Program-made: the position numbers and the translations under genes
In this document: in pieces, positions 27,650-39,024 of the stretch
Numbering within the stretch: position 1 is the first letter of the stretch
Layout: every line of letters starts with the position of its first letter
The notes under the pieces: model-generated
What the model was told of the DNA's origin: nothing
Database searches by the model: none
The model's input: the letters and a program-made list of their open reading frames with translations, nothing else
From: Bacillus sonorensis NBRC 101234 = KCTC 13918
Lineage (GTDB): Bacteria; Bacillota; Bacilli; Bacillales; Bacillaceae
Direction of reading: 5' to 3'
Length of the DNA: 64,000 nucleotides
NCBI RefSeq assembly: GCF_001592005.1
Contig: NZ_BCVZ01000016.1
Coordinates: 35,532-99,531, forward strand

Positions 27650-28465
27650 TTGACAGCATTTTGGGGGGAAGTTATCGGCACAATGCTGCTTATCGTATTT
27701 GGCGCAGGAGTTTGCGCAGGGGTAAATTTGAAAAAATCGCTTTCCCATCAATCAGGGTGGATCGTTATCGCATTTGGCTGGGGGCTTGGCGTAGCCATGG
27801 CCGTATATGCCGTCGGCAATATCAGCGGAGCTCATTTAAATCCCGCTGTCACATTGGGACTGGCGTTTGTCGGCGATTTCCCTTGGGAGCAAGTGCCTTC
27901 TTATATTTTCGGACAAATGCTCGGCGCATTTTTGGGAGCCGCTCTCATTTTTCTTCATTATTTGCCGCACTGGAAGGAAACAGAAGACCAAGGAGCAAAG
28001 CTTGGTGTGTTTTCGACCGGGCCGGCCATTCCAAATACTTTTGCCAACCTGTTCAGTGAAACTTTGGGAACGTTCATTCTTGTGCTCGGCCTTTTGGCGA
28101 TCGGCGCAAACAAATTCACAGATGGCTTGAATCCGCTTGTCGTCGGTTTTCTGATCGTGGCAATCGGTCTGTCGCTAGGAGGAACGACCGGTTATGCGAT
28201 TAACCCGGCGCGTGATTTAGGCCCGAGAATCGCCCACTTTGTTCTTCCGATTGCGGGAAAAGGAAGTTCTAACTGGGGGTATGCGTGGATTCCCGTCTTG
28301 GGTCCGGCTCTCGGGGGATCATTTGCCGGCGTTTTTTACAATGCCGCATTTAAAGGGCACATCACAAACGCCTTTTGGATTGTAAGCGCTACAGTAGCTG
28401 TGGTATTGTTAGGTTTCTATATTCATATGAAAAAGCAGACGGTGGAAAAATCAGTAAACTTGTAA
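27650..28465 (+). CDS. glpF: Glycerol uptake facilitator GlpF
   Basis: A 271-residue aquaglyceroporin with six membrane segments. Both NPA half-helix motifs are present (SGAHLNPAVT and GYAINPARDLGPR); the D in the second and the size of the pore-loop residues fit glycerol-conducting members. The start is TTG at 27650 with AGGAGGGA upstream. It is the first gene of glpFK, and glycerol entering through it is phosphorylated by GlpK. Confidence 0.95.
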   Translation: MTAFWGEVIGTMLLIVFGAGVCAGVNLKKSLSHQSGWIVIAFGWGLGVAMAVYAVGNISGAHLNPAVTLGLAFVGDFPWEQVPSYIFGQMLGAFLGAALIFLHYLPHWKETEDQGAKLGVFSTGPAIPNTFANLFSETLGTFILVLGLLAIGANKFTDGLNPLVVGFLIVAIGLSLGGTTGYAINPARDLGPRIAHFVLPIAGKGSSNWGYAWIPVLGPALGGSFAGVFYNAAFKGHITNAFWIVSATVAVVLLGFYIHMKKQTVEKSVNL

Positions 28466-29995
<1,530 letters not shown>

Positions 29996-30048
29996 TCCGC
30001 AAGTATGTTATAATGTGATCAAGTTAATAGTAACGGTTGGAGAAGAGG

Positions 30049-30106
30049 AGAGACCACAGGCACCAAAGCAGTTGTATTGCTTTGGTTGTTTGTGGTCTCT
30101 TTTTCT
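30049..30106 (+). terminator. GlpP-controlled leader terminator upstream of glpD
   Basis: A long interrupted stem (AGAGACCACA/TGTGGTCTCT outside, CCAAAGCA/TGCTTTGG inside) with T5 starts 54 bases after glpK and ends before glpD. A TATAAT at 30009 suggests a separate glpD promoter with a poor -35 box. The 5' arm shares the GAGACCACA and AGCAGTT elements with the glpF leader. Confidence 0.87.
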
Positions 30107-30139
30107 ATTATTTGCCGTGACAACAAGGGAGGACTTTTA

Positions 30140-31807
30140 ATGGATACAGTATTTTCAAGCCGCAAGCGAGATGAGATCCTAAAGAATATGACAAAAGAGA
30201 AGTATGATGTGTTTATTATCGGCGGAGGGATTACGGGAGCCGGCACGGCGCTTGACGCCGCTTCACGCGGAATGAAAACCGCCCTTTGCGAAATGCAGGA
30301 TTTTGCGGCAGGAACGTCAAGCCGCTCCACAAAGCTCGTTCACGGAGGGCTTCGCTATTTAAAACAGTTTGAAGTGAAAATGGTTGCTGAGGTCGGAAAG
30401 GAACGGGCGATTGTTTATGAAAATGGTCCGCACGTGACAACGCCTGAATGGATGCTTCTGCCGATGCACAAAGGAGGAACCTTCGGCAAATTCACGACGT
30501 CAATCGGCCTCAGGGTATACGACTTTTTGGCGGGCGTCAAAAAGGCCGAGCGGAGAACCATGCTGAATGCAAGAGAAACGCTTGAAAAAGAGCCGCTCGT
30601 GAAAAAGGACGGCCTGAAAGGCGGAGGCTATTATGTCGAATATCGGACAGACGATGCCAGATTGACAATCGAAGTGCTGAAAGAAGCGGTTAAATTAGGT
30701 GCTGAAGCGGTCAACTATGCAAAAGTGAACGATTTTATTTATGAAAACGGAAAGGTTGCAGGCGTCGTGATTGAAGACGTCTTTACGAAAAAAACGTACC
30801 GTGTCTATGCGAAAAAAATCGTCAATGCGACAGGGCCGTGGGTCGACCGTCTGAGAGAAAAAGACCACTCAAAAGAAGGCAAACACCTTCAGCATACAAA
30901 AGGCGTCCATCTTGTATTTGACCAGTCGGTCTTCCCGCTAAAACAGGCGGTATATTTCGATACGCCGGACGGCCGCATGGTGTTTGCCATTCCGCGTGAC
31001 GGCAAAGCCTATGTCGGGACAACGGACACCGTCTACAACAAAGCCCTTGAACATCCGAGAATGACAACCGAAGACAGGGATTACGTCATCAATGCGATCA
31101 ACTATATGTTCCCTGATCTGAACATTACCGCCAATGACGTGGAATCAAGCTGGGCGGGGCTCAGACCTCTGATCCACGAAGAAGGAAAAGATCCGTCAGA
31201 GATTTCCCGAAAGGATGAAATCTGGACATCTGATTCCGGCTTGATCACGATTGCCGGCGGCAAACTGACAGGCTACAGAAAAATGGCTGAACATATCGTC
31301 GACCTTGTCAGAGACCGTTTAAAAGAAGAAGGTGACAGGGATTTCGGACCTTGCAAAACAAAAACAATGCCGATATCCGGAGGGCACATCGGCGGTTCTC
31401 AAAACCTCGAGTCCTTTATCGAAGAAAAGGCGTCAGAAGGAGCGGCGGCGGGCTTAGCCGGACAAACGGCCAGACAGCTTGCAGCCAGATACGGCTCTAA
31501 TACAGACCGGCTGTTTGAACGGGTTCAAAAGCTGAAGGATGAAGCTGTAAAACGCCGCATTCCTGCTCATGTATTAGCGGAAATGGACTACAGCATCGAC
31601 GAAGAGATGGCAGCCGTTCCGGCAGACTTCTTCGTTCGGAGAACAGGCTCATTATTCTTTGACATCAATTGGGCCCGCACGTATAAAGAAGGACTTACAG
31701 ACTATATGAGCGAAAAGCTGAACTGGGACGCGGAAACAAAGGAAAAGCACGTGAAAACATTGGATCAGCTCCTCCATGACGCGGTCGTTCCGCTGGAAAG
31801 CAAATAA
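30140..31807 (+). CDS. glpD: Aerobic glycerol-3-phosphate dehydrogenase GlpD
   Basis: A 555-residue FAD enzyme, peripheral on the membrane, which oxidises glycerol-3-phosphate to dihydroxyacetone phosphate and passes electrons to quinone. The FAD-binding [17 protein letters not shown] is at about 22-38, followed by [19 protein letters not shown] and the later [12 protein letters not shown] and [15 protein letters not shown]. The ATG at 30140 has AAGGGAGG upstream and gives the exact B. subtilis length; an open frame extends upstream through the leader hairpin but is not coding. It completes the glycerol pathway of GlpF and GlpK. Confidence 0.97.
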   Translation: MDTVFSSRKRDEILKNMTKEKYDVFIIGGGITGAGTALDAASRGMKTALCEMQDFAAGTSSRSTKLVHGGLRYLKQFEVKMVAEVGKERAIVYENGPHVTTPEWMLLPMHKGGTFGKFTTSIGLRVYDFLAGVKKAERRTMLNARETLEKEPLVKKDGLKGGGYYVEYRTDDARLTIEVLKEAVKLGAEAVNYAKVNDFIYENGKVAGVVIEDVFTKKTYRVYAKKIVNATGPWVDRLREKDHSKEGKHLQHTKGVHLVFDQSVFPLKQAVYFDTPDGRMVFAIPRDGKAYVGTTDTVYNKALEHPRMTTEDRDYVINAINYMFPDLNITANDVESSWAGLRPLIHEEGKDPSEISRKDEIWTSDSGLITIAGGKLTGYRKMAEHIVDLVRDRLKEEGDRDFGPCKTKTMPISGGHIGGSQNLESFIEEKASEGAAAGLAGQTARQLAARYGSNTDRLFERVQKLKDEAVKRRIPAHVLAEMDYSIDEEMAAVPADFFVRRTGSLFFDINWARTYKEGLTDYMSEKLNWDAETKEKHVKTLDQLLHDAVVPLESK

Positions 31808-31869
31808 CATGCCAAGTACAAATGGCGTGCCGGAATATTCGGCAAACATCGATCAACATATCTAAAATG

Positions 31870-31902
31870 GCGCTGCCTTCACAAGAGGCAGCCTCATTTT
31901 TT
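31870..31902 (+). terminator. Terminator of glpD
   Basis: GCTGCCT/AGGCAGC stem with seven-base loop followed by TCATTTTTT, about 60 bases after the stop codon. Confidence 0.8.
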
Positions 31903-31920
31903 AAGAAGCGCCAACTAATT

Positions 31921-31950
31921 TTGGACAAAGCAGACGTTTATCGATAATAT
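31921..31950 (+). promoter_or_regulatory. Probable sigma-A promoter of pgcA
   Basis: TTGGAC at 31921 and TAATAT at 31945 with an 18-base spacer, about 48 bases before the pgcA start. Confidence 0.5.
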
Positions 31951-31997
31951 AAAAAAAGAACGGCTGCTACATAAGCTAGAATATTGGGAGGTCTGAC

Positions 31998-33740
31998 ATG
32001 AGCTGGAAAACAAGCTATGAACGCTGGAAGAACACTGAAAATTTAGATCCTGAATTAAAATCCCTCCTCCTCAAGGCGGAAGGAAACGAAAAAGAATTAG
32101 AGGATTGCTTTTATAAAAAACTTGAATTTGGAACAGCGGGAATGCGCGGGGAAATCGGGCCCGGTCCAAACCGAATGAACGTCTACACGGTACGCAAAGC
32201 ATCAGCCGGCCTTGCAGCATATATCGCCGCAAACGGTGAAGAAGCCAAGAAACGGGGAGTTGTCATTGCCTATGATTCCCGCCACAAATCGCCCGAATTT
32301 GCGATGGAAGCGGCTAAAACGCTTGCGGCAAACGGGGTTCAAACATATTTGTTTGATGAGCTTCGCCCGACTCCGGAGCTTTCATTTGCGGTAAGACATC
32401 TTCATGCATATGCGGGCATCGTGATCACGGCAAGCCACAATCCTCCTGAATACAACGGCTATAAAGTCTACGGAGATGATGGAGCACAGCTGCCTCCTGC
32501 GGCTGCGGACAAGCTTATTGACCAAGTCAATGCGATTGAAAATGAATTGGAGATTCCGGCCGGGGATGAGAACGCTTTAAAAGAAAAAGGGCTCATCAAC
32601 ATCATTGGCGAGGATATCGATCAGGTGTATCTTGACAAGCTGACATCGATTTCCGTCAATCCTGGTCTTGCTAAGGAAACGGATGTAAAGGTCATTTTTA
32701 CGCCGCTTCACGGAACGGCCAACAAATCGGTCAGACGGGGACTAAAAGCCCTCGGCTATGAACATGTGACCGTCGTTCCCGAACAGGAGCTGCCGGATCC
32801 CGACTTCTCAACGGTCACTTCCCCGAATCCGGAGGAGCACGCCGCTTTTGAATATGCGATCAAATTGGGAGAAAAAGAGGAAGCAGATATTTTGATCGGA
32901 ACAGATCCTGATGCAGACCGGCTCGGTGTCGCCGTCAAAGACCATGAGGGCCGCTATGTTGTCCTGACAGGAAACCAGACGGGAGCGCTCCTGCTTCATT
33001 ATTTGCTTTCTCAAAAACAGCAAAAAGGAATCCTGCCTGAGAACGGAGTCGTTTTAAAAACGATTGTGACAAGCGAAATGGGCCGCGACATCGCCGCTTC
33101 ATTCGGACTTGATACAGTTGACACGCTGACAGGATTTAAATTCATCGGGGAAAAAATTAAACAATACGAAGCATCCGGCGAATATTCCTTCCAATTCGGC
33201 TATGAAGAAAGCTACGGCTATTTAATCGGCGATTTTGCGCGGGATAAGGATGCCGTTCAGGCCGCCCTTCTTGCCGTTGAAGTATGCGCTTTTTATAAAA
33301 AAGAGGGCAAATCCCTTTACGATGGATTGCTGGAGCTGTTTGAAACATTCGGCTATTACCGCGAAGGGTTGAAATCTCTTACCTTAAAAGGCAAGGAGGG
33401 AGCCGAACAAATCGCAGCGATTCTGAGCACATTCAGACAACAGCCGCCGCTTGCAATCGCCGGCAAAGGCGTCGTGTCCGCCGAAGATTACCTTGTCGGC
33501 AAACGGATACTGCTCAAGGAAAACAGAGAAGAAACGATCGACCTGCCAAAATCGAACGTGCTCAAATATTTCCTAGAAGACGGCTCATGGTTCTGCCTTC
33601 GCCCATCCGGTACAGAGCCTAAAGTGAAGTTTTACTTTGCAGTCAAGGGAGAAACTCGCGAAGAAAGCGAAACGCGCCTGAACAGCCTGACAGATGAAGT
33701 AATGAAAAAGATCGATTCGATCGTTAAAGCAAATTCATAA
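31998..33740 (+). CDS. pgcA: Alpha-phosphoglucomutase PgcA
   Basis: A 580-residue phosphohexomutase that interconverts glucose-6-phosphate and glucose-1-phosphate, supplying UDP-glucose for wall teichoic acid and glycolipid synthesis. The phosphoserine loop is [13 protein letters not shown], the metal loop DPDADRLGV, the sugar loop [18 protein letters not shown] and the phosphate-binding loop [12 protein letters not shown]. The length and position after glpD match B. subtilis PgcA (YhxB). GGGAGG lies upstream of the ATG. Confidence 0.95.
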   Translation: MSWKTSYERWKNTENLDPELKSLLLKAEGNEKELEDCFYKKLEFGTAGMRGEIGPGPNRMNVYTVRKASAGLAAYIAANGEEAKKRGVVIAYDSRHKSPEFAMEAAKTLAANGVQTYLFDELRPTPELSFAVRHLHAYAGIVITASHNPPEYNGYKVYGDDGAQLPPAAADKLIDQVNAIENELEIPAGDENALKEKGLINIIGEDIDQVYLDKLTSISVNPGLAKETDVKVIFTPLHGTANKSVRRGLKALGYEHVTVVPEQELPDPDFSTVTSPNPEEHAAFEYAIKLGEKEEADILIGTDPDADRLGVAVKDHEGRYVVLTGNQTGALLLHYLLSQKQQKGILPENGVVLKTIVTSEMGRDIAASFGLDTVDTLTGFKFIGEKIKQYEASGEYSFQFGYEESYGYLIGDFARDKDAVQAALLAVEVCAFYKKEGKSLYDGLLELFETFGYYREGLKSLTLKGKEGAEQIAAILSTFRQQPPLAIAGKGVVSAEDYLVGKRILLKENREETIDLPKSNVLKYFLEDGSWFCLRPSGTEPKVKFYFAVKGETREESETRLNSLTDEVMKKIDSIVKANS

Positions 33741-33751
33741 AATCGGAAAGA

Positions 33752-33781
33752 CCGCCGCCTCGAGCAGGCGGCTTTTTTTTA
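33752..33781 (+). terminator. Terminator of pgcA
   Basis: GCCGCCT/AGGCGGC stem with a five-base loop and T8. Confidence 0.9.
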
Positions 33782-33809
33782 CCTTTTAGTTGATTCATGA
33801 ACACATATG

Positions 33810-33829
33810 ATGTAATATATATATAACAT
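33810..33829. promoter_or_regulatory. Palindromic putative operator upstream of the XRE cassette
   Basis: The 20-base sequence ATGTAATATATATATAACAT is an inverted repeat with a single mismatched symmetric pair (fifth from each end). It stands 48 bases before the first gene of the cassette, at the likely promoter, and is a good candidate for autoregulation by the encoded XRE protein. The AT-rich centre lowers specificity. Confidence 0.5.
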
Positions 33830-33877
33830 TAAGCAATATATAAATTGCATTTCGGACTTGGAAAGGAGTCTGCCGTC

Positions 33878-34336
33878 ATGAAGCTGTTTAAAAGCGGAGA
33901 TGAATATGTCGACAAAAAGAGGAATCAATTCTGTTATGAAGCAGGCATAATAACCGCCGCTTTATTGTTCCTCGATGTTCTCATCAGAGGCGTCATATTG
34001 GACAGAGAACCGTCAGAATACGCGGTTAGCGGGGGCGTTTTTGCATTGTATGTGTGCTTGATCCTGTTCCGCTATCTGATGTCGGGGCTGGAATATCCGG
34101 ACGTCTTCACCAAACAGACCTACTCAAAAAAAAGAAGAGAAATCTTCGCAAGAAGCATGGCTTCAGGTGCCATTTTTCTTGTTTTAGCGGCGGTGTTTAC
34201 AGGTATTCCGCGCGAAGCGGAGGGATGGCTCGATCTTGTCGTCATGTGTTTTTTGTTTGTTTTATTCTACTTTCTGATGAATGCTGCCTCTTTATACATG
34301 TCTTTTAAGAAAAACAAAGATCTTTTAGATAAATGA
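33878..34336 (+). CDS. Small membrane protein, paralogue 1 of an XRE-linked pair
   Basis: A 152-residue protein with a short charged N-terminus (MKLFKSGDEYVDKKRNQF), four predicted membrane helices (about 26-46, 52-70, 94-114, 119-140) and a basic tail ending SFKKNKDLLDK. AAGGAG precedes the ATG at 33878. It is clearly homologous to the third gene of the cassette: shared features include DEY-x-(D/E)K, FRYLxSGxEY, YxKKRxxxx and KNKDLLD. Function unknown; such proteins commonly travel with small XRE regulators in Bacilli. The cassette is absent between pgcA and yhcY in B. subtilis. Confidence 0.8.
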   Translation: MKLFKSGDEYVDKKRNQFCYEAGIITAALLFLDVLIRGVILDREPSEYAVSGGVFALYVCLILFRYLMSGLEYPDVFTKQTYSKKRREIFARSMASGAIFLVLAAVFTGIPREAEGWLDLVVMCFLFVLFYFLMNAASLYMSFKKNKDLLDK

Positions 34337-34381
34337 CTGATCCAAAGTCAAAAGCGTTATAAACAAAAGCAGGTGGAGTAA

Positions 34382-34582
34382 ATGGTTAACCGAGTCAAAC
34401 TGGCCCGAATCGAAAAGTCATTGACACAAGCCCAGCTTGCCGAGCGGGTTGATGTGACGAGGCAGACAATCGGGCTGATTGAAAAAGGCAAATATAATCC
34501 GACATTACAGCTATGCGTCGCCATCGCAAAAGCGCTGGATAAAACATTGGATGATTTATTTTGGGAGGATGATCAAGCATGA
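34382..34582 (+). CDS. Small XRE-family (Cro/CI) DNA-binding regulator
   Basis: A 66-residue protein that is essentially one helix-turn-helix domain: RVKLARIEKSLTQAQLAERV, then the recognition part DVTRQTIGLIEKGKYNPTLQLCVAIAKALD and the tail LDDLFWED typical of YgzD/YozG-like mini-regulators. GGTGGAG precedes the ATG. Its stop codon overlaps the start of the next gene (ATGA). It probably represses its own operon, which is inference from the palindrome upstream. Confidence 0.9.
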   Translation: MVNRVKLARIEKSLTQAQLAERVDVTRQTIGLIEKGKYNPTLQLCVAIAKALDKTLDDLFWEDDQA

Positions 34583-35040
34583 TGAAATGGTTTGCATCAG
34601 CAGATGAATACATTGAAAAAAGAATGACTCAATTTTTCAGTGAAGCCGGCATATTAATCGCAGTTTTGCTTTTGATGGACGTCGTCATCAGAGGCGCCGT
34701 TTTGCGCAGGGATTTATCAGAGTATATCGTCAGCGCAGCCGTATTGGGGATTTATATCGTCTATGTTCTTTTCCGCTATCTCTTGTCAGGCATGGAGTAC
34801 ACAGACATCGATAATGACGGAACATACCGCAAAAAAAGAAAACAGGTGTTGTATGGCAGTATCGTCTGGGCCGCGGTCGTTCTGTTTGCCGGCATCATTT
34901 TCACCGGCCTTCCGAGCGGCGCACGGGAATGGGGAAGCCTGATTCTGTTTGGTTTGCTCGTCGTGTTATTCTGCTATTTGATCAGTTTGGTCTCTTTAAA
35001 CAAGTCCTTCAAGAGAAATAAAGACCTTTTAGACGATTGA
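34579..35040 (+). CDS. Small membrane protein, paralogue 2 of an XRE-linked pair
   Basis: A 153-residue protein with four membrane helices and basic loop RKKRKQ, paralogous to the protein encoded at 33878-34336 over its full length and ending in KRNKDLLDD. It overlaps the regulator gene by four bases, so translation is probably coupled. AGGATGATCAAGC provides only a modest ribosome binding site. No catalytic motif is seen. Topology predicts both ends in the cytoplasm. Confidence 0.8.
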   Translation: MMKWFASADEYIEKRMTQFFSEAGILIAVLLLMDVVIRGAVLRRDLSEYIVSAAVLGIYIVYVLFRYLLSGMEYTDIDNDGTYRKKRKQVLYGSIVWAAVVLFAGIIFTGLPSGAREWGSLILFGLLVVLFCYLISLVSLNKSFKRNKDLLDD

Positions 35041-35184
35041 TCTACGGCCAAAGGATTAGAAAAATTCAGCCGCATGCAGTCTATGGTTCCCCTTCTTATG
35101 GGAGAGCCGCTTTTCACAAAACGTGTGTATAATGAAGAAAAGTGAAATGGGCTGCGCAAATTGGCATGAAAGGCGGATGGATCT

Positions 35185-36320
35185 TTGAGGGAAGATACCC
35201 GTTTTGAAAAATTGAAAACACTGAAAGAAATCGCGGAAACATTGAATGAAGGAAATGATCTAAAAGGAACGCTTGATGCCGTTTTGAAAAAGCTGCTCCA
35301 TTTAACAGGCCTTAAAACGGCATGGATTTTTCTGATCGATGAAAAGGGCGGATTTGAGATGACGGCCTCTGCGTCATTGCCTGAAGCCCTTCTTTATGAC
35401 CGGAAGAGGTTAATGTGCGAGGGCGACTGCTACTGCCTTTATCAATACAGGGACGGGAGATTGGACAGAGCGGCAAATATGATTCACTGCAAGCGGATTG
35501 ATACGGCCATTGAAATGAAGACGGGGGATCCCGAAGGCATCACCCAGCATGCAACAGTGCCGCTCAGGGACCAAAACAAGCGGTTTGGTTTGCTGAATGT
35601 GGCCGCTCCCGGCAAGCTCGATTTTGATAAAGAAGAGCTCGCTCTTCTGGAAGCCGTTGCCCTTCAGATCGGCACGGCGATCAAACGGATGAGGCTCGCT
35701 GAAAATGAGCAAAGAAACGCGCTTCTCACAGAAAGAAACAGGCTCGCCCAGGACCTTCATGATTCTGTCAATCAGATGCTGTTTTCCGTCAGCCTCACCG
35801 CAAAAGCGGCCGGCGAGATGACGGCTGATTCAGAGGTTCGCGAAATGCTGGAATTTATCCAAAACCTCTCACATGAAGCGCTTCATGAGATGAGAGCGTT
35901 AATCTGGCAGCTCAGGCCGCAGGGCCTTGAAGAAGGAGTGGCGGCCGCTATTGAAAAATACGCCGATGTCATCGGACTCAATATCAAGCTGACGCTTAGC
36001 GGCGTGCTGCGCCTTTCGCAGGCAGAGGAAGAATTAATGTGGCGCTTGAGCCAGGAAGCCCTCGCCAATTGCAAAAAGCATGCCGAAGCCGAGCTGACGC
36101 ATGTGAGAATCAGCCTGTCTTCTTCAGCGATCATGCTGGAAATCGAGGATGATGGAAAAGGATTTAAATATGATCCCGCTTCAAATATCCCGACGCTCGG
36201 ATTAAAGGGAATGAAAGAGCGGACAGAGCAGGCGGGCGGTTCTTTTGAGATCCGGTCGGAAATTGGCAAAGGAACGACAGTAAGGATTGTTCTGCCCTAC
36301 AATGGGAAGGGGGAAGCAGA

Positions 36321-36333
<13 letters not shown>
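35185..36333 (+). CDS. yhcY: NarL-type sensor histidine kinase YhcY
   Basis: A 382-residue cytoplasmic sensor kinase. Residues about 20-175 form a GAF domain with Cys-containing segment MCEGDCYCLYQ. The dimerisation domain (HisKA_3) has ERNRLAQDLHDSVNQMLFS with the phospho-acceptor His (about 192), followed by a HATPase domain with N-box EALANCKKHAEA, DDGKGF and GTTVRIVLP. The start is TTG at 35185 after AAAGGCGG. The response regulator gene yhcZ overlaps its 3' end by 13 bases. The signal is unknown; the GAF domain could bind a small molecule or redox cofactor. Confidence 0.93.
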
Positions 36334-37518
<1,185 letters not shown>

Positions 37519-37521
<3 letters not shown>

Positions 37522-37767
37522 GGTGAAAACGAGCACGCCGTTTTCTTGGCCATGTGCGGAAAATGAGGCGTGATCAATATACTGAAGCAGGTCGTAAAGC
37601 CTTTTTTCAACAATCAAATCGTCTTTTTCAAAATTATAGGCATGCAAGAAGTGTTCAATCCGCTTTGACAAAAGATCATCTTCTGTGCGCACCATGAGAA
37701 TGAGCAGGTTATCCCATTGTGACCGGTGTGTATAATACAATGCTTTATCATAATCAGCGTAATTCAA
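37519..37767 (-). CDS. yhdB: Conserved hypothetical protein YhdB
   Basis: An 82-residue cytoplasmic protein starting at TTG 37767 (MNYADYDKALYY), with GGGAGAGTGG about nine bases upstream. The longer open frame to 37974 adds Cys/His-rich residues with no family resemblance and covers a hairpin, so it is not coding. Conserved segment RSQWDNLLILMVRTEDDLLS agrees with B. subtilis YhdB as recalled. No known function. Confidence 0.85.
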
Positions 37768-37889
37768 TTCGCCACTCTCCCTTCTTTCTTTAGGAGTCTT
37801 GATTATTTTATGTGCGAGGCTGTTTTTTTCTCTGGGCAAAAGTTGGTCTGCCTGATAACACCGCCTAGAAATATGAGGATTGCATAACG

Positions 37890-37926
37890 AAAAAAACGGA
37901 ACATCATCCGCATGATGCTCCGTTTT
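37890..37926 (-). terminator. Leftward terminator-like hairpin in the yhdB-yhdC divergent region
   Basis: AAAACGGAGCATCAT/ATGATGTTCCGTTTT (read on the minus strand, one mismatch) with T6 following. No minus-strand gene ends here, so it may be a yhdB leader attenuator or may end an unseen transcript. Confidence 0.6.
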
Positions 37927-37973
37927 CTGGTCATGATAAACATATGTACAATGACAATTTGGAGAGAAAAACA

Positions 37974-38294
37974 ATGAAGAAATGTTCTTATCCGCTTTTT
38001 TTCAGCCTCATCGTGCTCACTTCGTTAATGGGACACAGCCACCCTGCAGAAGGGGGGCGCCATTCTGTCGACAGATGGGAAAGGATCGCCTGGAGCGCGC
38101 TGGAGGAGAAGTATCAGGATGCCCAGCTAAAGGATTATGAATATATAGGGCGTACCCGAGTCAATGATGAACAAATAAAAGACGTATTCAGAGTCACCGT
38201 CAATCAGGATGGCAAAACGTTCCCGGTTCATGCGGAAGTTTATTTCCATCCCGTTACCAATATAATTATCAGCGTTCATATTTTTCCTTTATAA
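37974..38294 (+). CDS. yhdC: Secreted small protein YhdC
   Basis: A 106-residue protein with an N-terminal signal peptide (basic MKKC, hydrophobic core to about residue 19; cleavage probably near GHSHP). The mature part is short and carries the DUF3889-like pattern WSALEEKYQDAQLKDYEYIGR and DVFRVTVNQDGK. GGAGAG precedes the ATG at 37974. The position matches B. subtilis yhdC. In B. subtilis lytF lies next; it is missing here. Function unknown. Confidence 0.85.
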   Translation: MKKCSYPLFFSLIVLTSLMGHSHPAEGGRHSVDRWERIAWSALEEKYQDAQLKDYEYIGRTRVNDEQIKDVFRVTVNQDGKTFPVHAEVYFHPVTNIIISVHIFPL

Positions 38295-38300
38295 GAACAT

Positions 38301-38330
38301 AAAAAAAACGAAGGAATGTTTTCCTTCGTT
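38301..38330 (-). terminator. Terminator of nsrR (may also end yhdC transcripts)
   Basis: AACGAAGGAA/TTCCTTCGTT perfect stem with a four-base loop; on the minus strand it is followed by T6-8. The right arm overlaps the nsrR stop codon. Confidence 0.85.
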
Positions 38331-38760
38331 AACTCAATAATTTTCGTATATTGTCCTGATTAAAGATTACATCCTGAAGAGTATATTGGTCCAACACGGA
38401 TAAATATGCGGACAGTGCTTTATTTAATACATGTTTTAAGCCGCAGTTGGGGGATAGAATGCAGTTGTTTTTTTCTTTGTTAAAGCACTCAACAAGGTTA
38501 AAATCATCTTCTGTTTTTCTGATGACTTCACCGATATTGATCTGTTCAGGCGCTTTTCCGAGACGGATTCCGCCGTTGCGTCCCCGGATTGTTTCAACAT
38601 AGCCAAGCTTGCCAAGCTCATAGATCACCTTCATCAGGTGGTTTTTGGAAATGGAATACGTGTCGGCGATGTCTTTTATATTGACAAGCTCGTTTGAGTT
38701 TTTGGTTGCTAGAAAAATCAGTACTCGCAATGAGTAATCCGTATAATTTGTTAATTTCAT
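38329..38760 (-). CDS. nsrR: Nitric-oxide-sensing repressor NsrR (Rrf2 family)
   Basis: A 143-residue Rrf2-family regulator with an N-terminal winged helix (LTNYTDYSLRVLIFLA, SKNHLMKVIYELGKLGYVET) and the [4Fe-4S]-ligating cysteine cluster C-x7-C-x5-C in VECFNKEKNNCILSPNCGL. NO destroys the cluster and relieves repression. It is divergent from hmp, and two perfect palindromes of the NsrR type lie between the genes. In B. subtilis (yhdE) nsrR and hmp are not neighbours, so regulator and main target are linked here. Confidence 0.95.
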   Translation of the reverse strand: MKLTNYTDYSLRVLIFLATKNSNELVNIKDIADTYSISKNHLMKVIYELGKLGYVETIRGRNGGIRLGKAPEQINIGEVIRKTEDDFNLVECFNKEKNNCILSPNCGLKHVLNKALSAYLSVLDQYTLQDVIFNQDNIRKLLS

Positions 38761-38902
38761 CGCACTAACCTCAAATCAAACAAGTTTCCATTATCTTATC
38801 ACATTTGCCTCGGTTTATGATGGGATTTAGTCAATTTGTTACAAAATTATAAAACATTCATCTTTAATATTGCTTTCATCCTAATTGATGTCTAAGATAA
38901 AG

Positions 38903-38919
38903 ATGTATTCAAAATACAT
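38903..38919. promoter_or_regulatory. NsrR operator 1
   Basis: ATGTATTCAAAATACAT, a perfect 7-3-7 palindrome matching the Bacillus NsrR box, in the nsrR-hmp intergenic region. Confidence 0.88.
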
Positions 38920-38976
38920 CTTTAATTAAGAATAACATTGATATTGCTTAAAAATGAATGCTTTGCGCCTTTAAAG

Positions 38977-38993
38977 ATGTATTTAAAATACAT
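38977..38993. promoter_or_regulatory. NsrR operator 2
   Basis: ATGTATTTAAAATACAT, a perfect palindrome 74 bases (centre to centre) after operator 1 and 31 bases before the hmp start. Confidence 0.88.
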
Positions 38994-39024
38994 TTTTAAA
39001 GTGATCTGGAGAGGAGCAAACACT

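Noticed and set aside
30077..30139. N-terminal extension of GlpD from an upstream start
   Set aside because: The extension runs through the leader terminator hairpin, and the ATG at 30140 has a good ribosome binding site and gives the family length of 555.
37768..37974. Long version of YhdB (151 residues)
   Set aside because: The added residues have no family resemblance and overlap a hairpin; the TTG at 37767 follows a ribosome binding site.
38938..39024. 29-codon N-terminal extension of Hmp
   Set aside because: It covers an NsrR operator and has no ribosome binding site; the ATG at 39025 follows AGAGGAGC and begins the globin domain.
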